A stretch of DNA of 10,924 bases from Hyphochytrium catenoides (GCA_900088475.1 FLMG01000189.1:1-10924), one strand, 5' to 3'. Counted from the first letter of the stretch, positions 1 through 9,500 are shown. Notes: generated by a model not told the origin, from the sequence alone. Numbers and translations: made by a program.

Positions 1-5
1 AAGAG

Positions 6-7
<2 letters not shown>

Positions 8-37
<30 letters not shown>
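8..37. repeat. (AG)15 microsatellite
   Basis: Uninterrupted AG dinucleotides. They lie in the proposed first intron of the unrecognised left-edge gene, where they read as (CT)n in the transcript. Confidence 0.95.
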
Positions 38-42
<5 letters not shown>

Positions 43-143
43 GAGTGAAAGAGACCATAGGGAGAAGGGAAGGCAAGGCGGAAGGAGGCAAACCGTTTGC
101 GGCCAGAGTTGGAGAGGACAGAGCCAAGCGGGCGAGCTCTTAC

Positions 144-324
144 CTCCACAGAAGGAGAGAAGATAGAGGAAAGCATCTTGACAGCTCTCATGCACCTTCT
201 CCAGAGTCAAAGTGCGGTCCTCAACAGCGGCAGCGCTGTCTCCTAAGGAGGGGAGAAGACACACCGTGGGCGAGAGAGAGACATCGGGCCAATAGACAGC
301 GGCCGAGTAAAGCTCCGCCTCCAT
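144..324 (-). CDS. Hypothetical protein, first coding exon (3' part beyond window)
   Basis: ATG at 324-322 (context GCTATGG) opens 60 codons and one base, ending at a strong donor GGAG|GTAAGAG at 144/143 (phase 1). The peptide starts MEAELYSAAVYWPD and ends with a leucine-rich amphipathic stretch (EDRTLTLEKVHESC, then AFLYLLSFCG). I do not recognise the family. Support is the start context, the consensus donor and a helix-like composition unlike the surrounding repeats; there is no homology evidence. It shares the strand of the two other genes. The frame stays open through the proposed intron because that intron is CT-rich in the transcript, so the exon end is less certain than the start. Confidence 0.4.
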
Positions 325-582
325 AGCTCTGTCTCTGTATGCTATGTAGGGGAATAACCTATGACCATGTGGAGAGTGCCGCAAGCTCTCTCAGAAGATG
401 GCTCCCAGAGAAGAGACACAGAAGAGATCCAGGACGGAAGGCAGAGAGAACGAAGAGAAGCGGTGCTAGCAATGTGAGACACCAGAAGAGAGACGCTAGC
501 AAAGAGACAAGCAGGGGCGGTCCTTTTGGAAGAGGAGGGTGAGCAAGGGGGATGATGGAGAAAGGGTCGGAGAGCACAAGAG

Positions 583-613
583 TGCAAGAGAGAGAAAGGT
601 AGGAGAGAAAGAA

Positions 614-675
<62 letters not shown>
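583..675. repeat. GA-rich tract with pure (AG)26 core
   Basis: Imperfect GAAA/GAGA repeats from about 583, then a perfect 52-base AG run at 624-675. It lies about 300 bp upstream of the proposed start at 324, so it may sit in that gene's promoter or 5' leader. Long homopurine tracts of this kind can adopt triplex (H-DNA) form; whether this one does is unknown. Confidence 0.95.
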
Positions 676-680
<5 letters not shown>

Positions 681-871
681 AGAAGAAGAGGCAGGAAACT
701 CGAGTTGCAGTTTGTCTCCTCTGTCATGGCGATCTTCTGTCTCTTTATATTTGGGATTTGGACAGCTAGGCTTTTGGATAAGATTCACTTCTAGGGTACC
801 AATCCAGGATGAGGGATCTCTTGCTGATTCTGATTGAAGAACGGTCACCTCTGGTCCTCTCTGTCTCCCCT

Positions 872-894
872 TCTCTCTCACTCTCTCTCTCTCT
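872..894. repeat. (CT)n microsatellite
   Basis: CT dinucleotide run with one interruption (CACTC). Orientation is opposite to the AG runs on either side. Confidence 0.85.
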
Positions 895-1504
895 ATTCCA
901 TGAATGGCCCTCTTCCCTTACAGACCTCTTCGTATGTGCCCACTTCCTCATTGCTCGGCCAGCTCATGGCTCCGCCCTACTTCTTCCATGTCTCTCCTTC
1001 TCTCCGCTACACTTAGCTCATCGCGTCATGACGTAAGAGGATCTGGCTCTAGACTGAGCTTCAGAGCTAGTCTGCCACAGCGTCGCCTCTCTCTCATTCT
1101 CTTTTGGTTCTCAAAGTCTTTCCCCAGGATGGAGCCTTTCTCTCTGTCTTCTCACTGCTGTCACCAAGCGTAGGACCAGTATTGGTCTCAGGGTAGCACT
1201 AGAACGAGTGGCGGAAAATAGGCGAGACCGGCGCAGAGGTTATGCCGGCACTGACGAGAGAGAAAACGAAGAGAAAGAAAGGACGAGAGAGACAGAAACA
1301 AACAGAAAGGGAGATGCGCAAGAAGCAAAAGAGAGAGCTAGAGAGAGAGAGAACAGAATGTTCCGCCACAAGGAAAGGACAAAGCAACATGCTAGCTTAT
1401 GGCAAATAAATAGTCTCTGTGCCAAACAGATGCGCAGGGAGAGGGCAGGAGAGAGAGAGGATAAAGAAAGAGCATTTAAGAGAGAGCAAGAGAGAGAGAG
1501 GGGA

Positions 1505-1528
1505 AGAGAGAGAGAGAGAGAGAGAGAG
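1505..1528. repeat. (AG)12 microsatellite
   Basis: Perfect AG run at the end of a 260-bp purine-rich stretch (from about 1255). It lies just downstream of the ATPase stop codon, so it may be transcribed as a CT tract in the 3' UTR. Confidence 0.9.
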
Positions 1529-1614
1529 TGAGATGACCCTGGTGAGTCCTCCTCTTCTTCGGTCTCTCTTATCTAGAGGGTCGCCTCAGAGTCTCGCTGT
1601 TCCAAGGGTTTGCA

Positions 1615-2495
1615 CTAGGAATAACCTTTGACTGCTTGTCTTCCCTCCTTGTCCGAGAGCAGCGGCGAGTTCTCACTCTGTCCCTCGACCACAACCTCCA
1701 GCTTCCTTTCTCCGCCATCCTCAACTCTAGGCGGCCGATAACAGCGCAGCAAGAGTGAGGACATTACTACGGAGACAGAGGACATCGCCATCGAGGCTCC
1801 TGCAGCCATGGGAGGGATTGTGAGGCCCAACGAAGGGAAGAGCACACCCGCGGCAAGAGGGAGAAGAAGAACGTTGTACCCGAGCGCCCAGAGATAGTTC
1901 AACTGGATTCGAGAGAAAATCTTCCTCGAGAGATCGATGCCAGTTATCACGTCGCTGATCTTGGAGCGGACCAGAACCATCCCTGCAGTCTCTACCGCGA
2001 TCTCTGTGCCCCCACCAACGGCGATCCCAAGATCAGCTTGAGCTAGAGCTGGAGAGTCATTGATCCCGTCTCCTACCATTGCCACGATCTTTCCCTCCGT
2101 CTGGAGCTCTCTCACGGCTGCGGCCTTGTTAGAAGGGAGAACCTCAGCTTTGACTCTACCTCGTGAGATGCCAAGGGAGAGAGCGACGGCATGTGCCGTT
2201 CTCCTGTTGTCTCCTGTCACCATCCACACTTCAATGCCCATCCGTTCTAGCGCCAGGATAGTAGCAGCGGCTTCCGGTCTTGGTTTGTCGCCTATCCCAA
2301 TAGTGCAGGCGACGGCTGAACCTACAGCCACATAGACAACGGTGTTGCCTAGGGCCTCGAGACGAGAGACGGACAGCGCCAGAGACGGAGGAAGAGGAAT
2401 AGAGAGGTTCTCCATCCAAAGTTGGTTGCCAATCGCTACCTTCCTTCCTTCTATCGTACACTTGATGCCTTGGCCAGACTGCGCTTCGAATGATT
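1615..2495 (-). other. Exon 2 of the copper-ATPase
   Basis: This exon encodes residues 899-1191: the rest of the nucleotide domain, the P-domain with TGDN and GDGIND, TM7, TM8 and about 45 cytosolic C-terminal residues. An ATG at 2415 is internal (M926) and is not a gene start, because conserved ATPase sequence continues upstream of it to 2495. The tail carries ENSPLL (1173-1178), an acidic-dileucine pattern. Confidence 0.93.
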
Positions 2496-5400
2496 CTTAG
2501 GAGAGGCCGATGAGGACAGTCCACAAGGTGTTTGGCGAAGATATGGCCAGAAACGGGAAAGAGGAGCAAGAAGGAAAAGAGAAATGAGTGGAAAGAGAGA
2601 ACGAGAGAGGGGGAGAACGGGAGAGAGACGGAGAGGCAACACACGTTAAGGTCAGGAGACTGGACAGGGGAAGGTTAAACCCAGCAGAGCACCGAAAGGA
2701 ATTAGAAGAGGAAGGGAAGCGAGGAAGACCATCAGGTTGGGAAAGGTAGCAGGTTGCAGGATAAGGAATTCCCGTTGACAGTCCCCTCCTTCTAAGCTGC
2801 TTCTAACAGACCACGTCTCGCCGCTCTTTCTATCTCTTTCTCGCTATCCCGCTCTCTCTTCTTTTGAGTTTATTTACCTGGCTGCACAAGGGGCCTGGCG
2901 ACCCTCTGATGCTCCTGAGCATAGTTCACGATGGCTCGGCCCAAGGGATGCTCACTGCTGAGTTCACACGAGGCTGCAAGCCAGAGGATCTCCTCCTCCT
3001 CCAACTCTTCGCTCCACATTGAGACAGATCTTACCTCCGGTTTCCCTATCGTTAGAGTCCCTGTCTTGTCAAAGATCATCGCCGTCACTTTGTGCGCCAC
3101 CTCTAACGGCTCTCCTCCCTTGATGAGCACGCCTTGCCTAGCGCCTACACCCGTTCCTACCACCACAGCGGTTGGCGAGGCGAGGCCAAGCGCACAAGGG
3201 CAGGCGATGACAAGTGTAGCTATGCCAAAAGAGAAAGAGAAGCTGAAGGCAGAATAGTGTGGAGCGTACCATTCCTTCGGAACCACGCCAGTCAGACAGA
3301 AACTGTACCAGACTATGAACGTGGTTAGAGAAAAAACGACGATGCAGGGAACGAAGATGGAAGAGATCTTGTCCGCATACGCCTGTATAGGCGCCTTGTT
3401 TGTCTGCGCCTCCTCGACGAGCCTAATAATGTGAGAGAGCGCGGTTTCGCTTCCCGTTCCTGTTACTCGCATGTGGATCAAACCAGTCATTATGTACGTG
3501 GCACCCAGCACTCTGTCTCCCACCGTCTTGGTCACGGGAGAGCTCTCTCCTGTCAGCATACTCTCATCGACGGCAGCCCTTCCCATAACTACTTCTCCAT
3601 CCGCTGGGATAGCTGCGCCTTGAAGGACCTTCAATACATCGCCTTTCTGCACCAAGTCTATGGGTATCGTCCTCTCCCCTACAATGTAGCCTTCTTCATT
3701 GAACTCCAAGAGAACTGCAGTCTTCACCTGTAGATCCATTAACTTCCTTAGAGCTTCATTAGTTTTTCCTTTGGCTACTGCCTCCAGATACTTTCCTAGC
3801 AGAATAAACGTGACCAGTAGCGCGCTGGTTTCGAAGTATTCTGGCGCTTGCAGTGCACCCTCTGCACCTAACAGCCCGCGTAGAAGAAGGGAGAAACCAT
3901 AGAGATAGGCAGCGAGAGTGCCCATAGCGACAAGGAAAGACATGCCTACAGTTCTCCGTTGTAGCGCCTTGTACGCATCTGTAATGAATCTCCAGGCACA
4001 GAAGAACTGAACGGGAGTGGCCAAGATCCAGTCCAGCAAGGCCTTAGCGCTGACTCCAGCGATGACGTTCTCGTCAAGCCCGTGACTGATACTAGGGATG
4101 TAGGAGAGTACCATGTTGATGACAATGATGGGAAAGGAGAAGATAAGAGCGATAAAGAAAGAGTGCTTCCAGCCCTCTCTCTCTTCTTGCCTCCTCGTAT
4201 TCAGTTCCTCTGCAGCGTTCACATTTTCCGGGATATAAGTGGCGTCATAGCCCACGCCTCTCACGGTAGAGAGAATGTCCCTGAGCCCTATCTCCTCTTT
4301 CTTATACGTCACAATAGCCTTGTCAGTTGCCAGGTTGATCTTCACTGAAGAGATCCCCGGCTGAGAGCGGAGGGCGCCCTCTATAGTCGAGACACAGGAG
4401 GAACAGGTCATTCCTCCTACGTGGAAGGTTGCGGTTTCCTCCTCCGCTCTCGCAGCATTCTGCACCCGTAGAATCTTGGCAGAGTAGCCCACATCCTCGA
4501 TCTCTTCCACCAATCTTTCCCCTGTCACAAGCTGGGCATTTATCTCCACCTCAGCCTTCTCCGTCAACAGATTAACTGACACTGACTGCACCCCAGGCAT
4601 TGTAGCTAGCAGGTTTTCTATGGTCTGCACGCAGGAGGAGCAGGTCATTCCGCTCACGGCGAGTGTCACGCGGCTGTGAGATGGAGAAGAGGCAACTCTC
4701 GGCAGACTCCTCTTCCTTACACTTCCCACAAAGCTATTTAGTCTCTTGGGGCTGCTGTCTCCGTTGCTATTTTCCTTGGCGAGCTCCACATCAAAGCCCA
4801 GCCGTCTCACCGCCTCTATTAGTAGTTCTGGGGCCACCGAGGCGCTGAGGACGCGAAGGGTCCGATGAGGGAGCTCTACGTTCACACTTTCCACGCCAGG
4901 AAGAGCCGAAAGTTCATGCTGCAACCGCAAAGCTCCTTCTTTGGAGAGCAAACCTTGGATCTGAAGTTTCGTCTGTGTAGATCCTGGCAGAGAGACCACC
5001 AGTTGTTTATCGCAGGTCCTTGTCTGAATCGTCTCTACTGCATCTGCAAGCTGGTCAAAGCTCACATGGCTCCCTGGCGCTAACGTGACATAAGCCTTGG
5101 CGTTTTCAAAGTCCACTTGGACGTCCACGACACCGTCTACAGAGGCCAGTGCTCTCTTTGTCAGTGCGGCACAGCGTGGCTCACATTTCATTCCTTGGAC
5201 GTTCAAGACAAGGACTGGGTTGGAAGTCTCCTGCACAGTGACCCCATGAAGCTGCACCTGGAGCTCAGAAGTCGATCCACCTACAGAGAGCAGCTTCAGG
5301 TCAAACTGGGGCCCAGCTTGTGTGTGGACCGCCTCTTCCAGAGACTTCATATCTACTTCATGGTCATTGCTCTCATAGAGGACGATAGCGCGCTTTTCTG

Positions 5401-5572
5401 CGAAGTTGACTGTGGCGCTGGAAACGCCAGGGACCGAACTGAGCGCGGCCTGAATCTTTTTAGCACAGTTCTTGGTACATTTCATGCCCTCGACCTGCAG
5501 AACAACCTCAACCTCCCCGGCACTCTGCTGTTCCCCATCCCTTGCCTCTACCATGGTCCTCCTCACACCCAT
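1615..5572 (-). CDS. ATP7-like: Copper-transporting P1B-type ATPase, complete, two exons
   Basis: ATP-driven Cu(I) exporter, expected in Golgi/vesicle or plasma membrane. CDS is complement(join(1615..2495,2878..5572)), 3576 nt, 1191 residues. Order: five HMA repeats (about 22-447; metal motifs C32/C36, C130/C134, none, C311/C314, C390/C393), TM1-4 (about 470-600) with YFE at 579-581, actuator TGES 674-677, TM5, TM6 with CPC 791-793, phosphorylation site DKTGT at D835, nucleotide-domain SEHPL 873-877 and GQG 906-908, TGDN 992-995, GDGIND 1040-1045, then TM7 with YN (1105) and TM8 with MxxSS. Every catalytic motif of the family is intact, so the protein should be active. E581 and D734 match by position the acidic residues on the known CopA copper path. 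The first in-frame ATG (5572) follows an upstream in-frame stop near 5645. M7 has a stronger ACCATGG context and could also be used. Subcellular site is inferred from the family. Confidence 0.96.
2496..2877 (-). other. Intron of the copper-ATPase (382 bp)
   Basis: Donor CAG|GTAAAT at 2877 and acceptor CTCTCCTAAG| ending at 2496. The acceptor was chosen because it restores codon 899 (G+AA) and gives ESFEAQSGQGIKC, which fits the conserved FEAxxGxG segment of P1B ATPases. The intron is strongly purine-rich on the plus strand, so CT-rich in the transcript. It falls inside the nucleotide-binding domain between the SEHPL and GxG motifs. Confidence 0.9.
2878..5572 (-). other. Exon 1 of the copper-ATPase
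   Basis: This exon encodes residues 1-898 plus one base of codon 899. It covers all five HMA repeats, TM1-TM6, the actuator domain, the phosphorylation site and the first part of the nucleotide-binding domain. It ends at CCAG|GTAAAT (phase 1). Reading through the donor meets a stop two codons later, so a retained intron would give a protein without TM7, TM8 or the P-domain hinge. Confidence 0.93.
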
Positions 5573-5605
5573 TTCTCGACACTCTAGTATAACGCCGCCG
5601 TCTCG

Positions 5606-5665
5606 CCAATCAAGAGCCCGGCAGAGAGAACCTAAAATGAATTAAACACTGTCAACCAATGACGA
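5606..5665 (-). promoter_or_regulatory. Two CCAAT boxes upstream of the ATPase start
   Basis: CCAAT on the plus strand at 5606-5610 and 5656-5660, exactly 50 bp apart (ATTGG in the sense of transcription). They are about 35 and 85 bp upstream of the ATPase ATG. CCAAT boxes act in either orientation through NF-Y in many eukaryotes. Promoter role is inferred from position only. Confidence 0.4.
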
Positions 5666-5832
5666 GAGGAGAGGAGTGATCAGAGATAAGCCCAGACATC
5701 AGCAGACCCAGGCGAATAGACTCTTCTCTGAGCTCCAGCCTCCGGTTCGTCATTGGGAATCAAAGCTTCATCTGAACTCATCTGCAGCTTCAATCAGCGC
5801 CACCGGACAAAAAGCACACTTTTATGGGAAGA

Positions 5833-5909
5833 AAGGTTACCTCCTACCAAAAAGCGCTAATCTACTCGAGACTAGCGTACTTATTCGAGCTTTAACATAA
5901 GGTAACCTT
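5833..5909. repeat. 10-bp inverted repeat
   Basis: AAGGTTACCT at 5833-5842 is the exact reverse complement of AGGTAACCTT at 5900-5909, with a 57-base gap. It lies at the edge of the AT-rich island, 260-340 bp upstream of the ATPase start. Confidence 0.6.
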
Positions 5910-6468
5910 AGAGGATGTCTGTAACCCGAGTAAACCTTTCGAGTTTATAAGTATAGTTTAATGCACTGTATATATCCTAGATGTAATCTGTGAATGAATC
6001 AGAGAGAGAGATATGGGAAAATTAAAAAACTCGGGTATCGTATCTGATGAGGTGGTAGAGATAATCAATAGCAGTGAACTAGATACTCGAGTACTTTAAT
6101 AAGTCTTTGTGTAAACAAGGTGAAGACCTCCCCCAGGACAGGCTTGACTGTGGTTGATGGGAGGACCTTTGATCCTTTCTCCAGAGCGCGCCACCGCGCC
6201 AGACGCCACCACCACCGAAAGGGCAGACAAGGCGAAGGAAGGGAAAGACAGAGCGTCCGTGGACGGAGGCTGTCCTGCTAAAGGAGCCAGGACTAAAGCT
6301 TACAAGGAGAGAAAGATAGATAGGGCAAGGGATGATGAGCGGAAGACAGACGGCAGAGGCCAGCAGGGAACAACCGCTGTTAACTATACAGCGAGGAGTC
6401 CATTGAGGAGCAGGAGACCGTGCCTTTGAGTCCGATCTACGTTGATGAGCGGGTCATGGAGCGGCCTA

Positions 6469-6540
6469 TCACTTCTTGACATAGAATAACATATAGCAGC
6501 TACGCTGGCTAGCTTCTGATAGCAGCTGCGCCTCTGACGT
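6469..6540 (-). other. USP last exon and stop
   Basis: Acceptor with a long T tract, ACCACAG|ACG (phase 0). Encodes TSEAQLL to CYMLFYVKK and TGA at 6471-6469. A Y-x-L/F-x-Y strand is the normal end of a USP domain, so the protein stops right at the domain boundary without a C-terminal extension. Confidence 0.9.
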
Positions 6541-9500
6541 CTGTGGTAAAAAAAAACGTGCGAGAGGGCGGAACGGTAGAGTCAAGGCAACAGCATGAGG
6601 AGCAAGAGCGGGACGTGAGGATGAAAAAGGTGATGCAGACATTTCTTCCACTTACCGATGAGACAAACGTGTCATCATATCGACACCAGCCGTCAGATGA
6701 AGACGAGCTATCCCGAACATCAGCCACATAGTGACCGGCGAAGGCATATGAGCCAAGATGATGAATAATGCTCTATGAAGCGGAGGTCAGCAAAAGAGTC
6801 GAAGGGAAAGCAAACGAGAAAGAGTGAGATCAGTCTGCGCTTGAGCTTATCAGAATAAAGAAGCGAAAACCTGGACACCTAGAGAGGCGGCTCTAATGCT
6901 GCAAAGCGAAAGGAAGAGGAGAGGAGAAGGCAGAGCTTCAAACATCGACGGACGGAGAGAGCAAAGGCTGTTCAGGGGAGAGAGACAAGAGGTCTGCTGC
7001 GGTATACCTGCAGTTGGTACTTGTATCCTGTGTTCTGCGTCCACATTGAGTCCTAATAAAGAGACAGTGGCAAGTCAGCAACGCCTTGGACACTCCTAAC
7101 GACTGTTTTACCGCTCCTTACCTGAGTCTTCTCGGTAACTATGACCGTGGTGGACACAGAGACGTGGAAGTAAAGGTAAAAAGAAGAAGACGAGTATGAG
7201 TGACACAGGTGGAAAGACCAGCAAGAGCGTGTTAACTGCGCGAAGCATACCAAAGTGAGCAAACATGTAGGAGGACAGAGCTTTGTCGAGTAGAAAGAGG
7301 GAGAGGAGAGTGTGCCTATAAGAGGGGACGTGGCGAGCAACGTCAGAAGAGAGAGGAGGGTGCCCGATGTAAATGTGCTACCTTTGAACTCATCTAAGTC
7401 AAGCTCTGTGGGAAACTGAACCGGGATATGCAGCTTGGCGGTCTCTGTCTCTGATATCATCTGCAATAACGCACCAGAAAGACCGTCAATCATCAAATAA
7501 AAGGCGAACAGTTCTTCTCCCGCTGTTATCTCGTATGCCTATGTCTGAATGCCCAGGATATCTTGAATCTATCTCCTCCATTTCCCTTGTCCCTTCGTGT
7601 CCTATCCCCTTTTATCTTTCGCTCTTTCCTCTTGGGTGCAGCATCATAGTGTACGACTTACATCAAAGCGCTTTAGATGCAGCACCAGCACTTGTGGAGC
7701 CACAGCAATCTCATAGGAAACCGTGGCACGGTTGTGCTTGCACTTTTCGCAGTTCAACTCCACCTCCTCAGCCTTGAGGTTCTACGAAACGCAGTTCACG
7801 GTGAACATTATAGGTTTTTGGAAGAGGAGGAGGCAGCTGAACAGACAAGTCAACGAACAGGCATTGAAGTGGAGACGCACGACGGAGAAAGCCAGAGAGT
7901 GCTAATGCCAGCACGGCAAAGACTCAAGCGAGAAAGTTACGGGCATAGTGGCTACAGTCGATTGTCAAAGGTAGTGAAGCACTCCGAACTAAATCCATAT
8001 CGCGGGGGACTGAGAGAGCAGTGTGTAGACAAAGATTGATAAGCATAGAGAAAAGCCAATTGTGGCGCATTAGACGGTACAAAATGCCCTTGGTAGTAAG
8101 CCAATCTTGTGCCTCCTACATTTCTAAGCAGCTCCAGAGCCGACGTCCTGAGGTCCTCTGGGGATCCATTGCCTGTGTAGAGCTTCAGAGAGAAGTCATA
8201 GAAGTACTCCTTCTTCCTTCTTCGATAGTTGCAGTTTCCACAGCTAATAACAGAGTCAACGACCGTCCGAAAGTACTTCTCAGTGAGGGAGCGAGGAGGA
8301 GAAGAGGAGGGGGTAGATAGGGAAGGATCGTCGCACTTCTTCCTCTTATCCTCAGGAGTAATAGTTAAAGCCTTCTTCGGTCTGAAGGCAAGCTCGGGAG
8401 TGTTGGTGGACCTTAGAAAGCGGGTGATAGTTGACATCTCTCTTTCTCTCATCGGTCTCTTCTTCAGGGAGGACGAGGAGGGAGGGGGAAGAGCTGGAGC
8501 CGGAGAGACAAGAGAGTCTGACTCTGGATTAGTAGCAGGGGAAGGAGAGACATTAGATGGAGGATCCTCCTTTGCGGGTGGGGTGAGGTCTGACTCTAGT
8601 TCTTGAATGAGGTCCACAAAGAACTCATGCGCATCCTCTTGATCATTGCTGCAAAAGCGAATATCCTACGGTGAGAAGAGGCGCGGGAGAAGCTGCCAAG
8701 GAAACAGAAAGACCAAGAGAGAGAGAGACAAGGAAACCAAAGCTTGAGACTTTTCAAGTGAGGAGAGGCTATGGAGTACGATCAAATGAGGTGTCTTGCG
8801 GAGCAGAGAAATTAGAGAGTCCACAAGAAAGCATTCATCTAAGTGATGAGAGAGCGGAGGAACAGACCTTGCAAAACGACCAGAGCGCTCCGCAATAACT
8901 CCTTTCAAAGCTCTTGGATTCACTCTTGGCGCCTTTGCCGCTAGCTTATCAGCCACAGCGACGAGTTCCCTAAGAAGCCGTCCTGAAAAGGTGCCCACGG
9001 GCCTTTGAGACAGAGTAATCTCATATGACGCTTTACAAGGGGTTTGCTTTTACCTCTCGTCTTGTCCTTATCAATGGGCACCAGTTCAATGGCAGGTGTG
9101 AGAGTCCCTGCCGGATTATTCTCTTTTCCTGTCTCATCCTCAGCTGGAATTCGATATAGTGGATCCTTATGGAGGTCAGCGATGAAAGGTCGAAGGGAAG
9201 CGATTGCCTGGAAGAAGAATTTAGATGGACAGGAGAGAAACAGGGGGCAACAAACGTTTTCTTGTTACTTAGGCAAAGTGAGATAAAGATCGAGGAAGGC
9301 GCTGTAGCATAATGATTGGAAAGAGAGGGAGAGAGGCACGACGGTCAGCGTAGAGGAGCTGGGGACCTGCATCACTGCATTGAGATAGCAGTTATTGCCA
9401 AAGTTTATCAGGGTTCCCTGATGACCTCTTGAAGGGGACAGGGGCTGGGGGACTTGCATGGGCTGGAGGGGACTGGACAACCGGCTTTCCTCCTTTCTGC

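Larger units (their letters stand above)
325..1614. other. Spacer without a supported gene
   Basis: Lies between the ATPase stop (1615) and the proposed left-edge start (324). Composition alternates: purine-rich on plus at 340-680, pyrimidine-rich at 840-1180, purine-rich again at 1255-1540. Open frames here encode R/E/K or S/L repeats from the microsatellites and are not credible proteins. One conspicuous site is the perfect palindrome CGTCATGACG at 1024-1033, overlapping TGACGTAA, which resembles a bZIP/CRE site. No convincing AATAAA signal was found for the ATPase on the minus strand. Confidence 0.6.
5573..6468. other. Spacer between the USP stop and the ATPase start
   Basis: 896 bp between two co-oriented minus-strand genes. 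The part nearest 6468 is probably the USP 3' UTR; the part nearest 5573 is probably the ATPase 5' UTR and promoter. About 5880-6130 is clearly AT-rich compared with its surroundings. No poly(A) signal is obvious. The plus-strand open frames at 5676-5900 and 6154-6429 lack recognisable domains. Confidence 0.6.

Noticed and set aside
342-881. Long minus-strand frames with serine-leucine runs, and matching plus-strand R/E-rich frames
   Set aside because: They are translations of the GA/CT microsatellite and have no domain-like sequence outside it.
1208-1531. Plus-strand 107-codon frame rich in R, E and K
   Set aside because: Product of purine-rich repeats; no credible protein composition, and it ends in the (AG)12 run.
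2231-2644. Minus-strand frame overlapping the ATPase intron and exon 2
   Set aside because: Wrong frame over exon 2, and the rest is CT-rich intron.
5117-5587. 156-codon plus-strand frame antisense to ATPase exon 1
   Set aside because: Shadow of a strongly conserved coding exon on the other strand; no recognisable motifs.
5676-5900. 74-codon plus-strand frame in the spacer
   Set aside because: No domain, composition or context supports it; it overlaps the proposed ATPase promoter.
6154-6429. 91-codon plus-strand frame, K/R/A-rich, following the AT-rich island
   Set aside because: Could be a small gene, but it has no recognisable domain and it covers the likely USP 3' UTR. Left out for lack of evidence.
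8021-8606. Plus-strand frames opposite the USP exon
   Set aside because: Antisense shadows of the protease coding sequence.
9265-9366. Read-through of the Cys-box exon to SAFLDLYLTLPK
   Set aside because: It diverges from the USP pattern immediately after NAVMQ, while the exon at 9207 continues it exactly.
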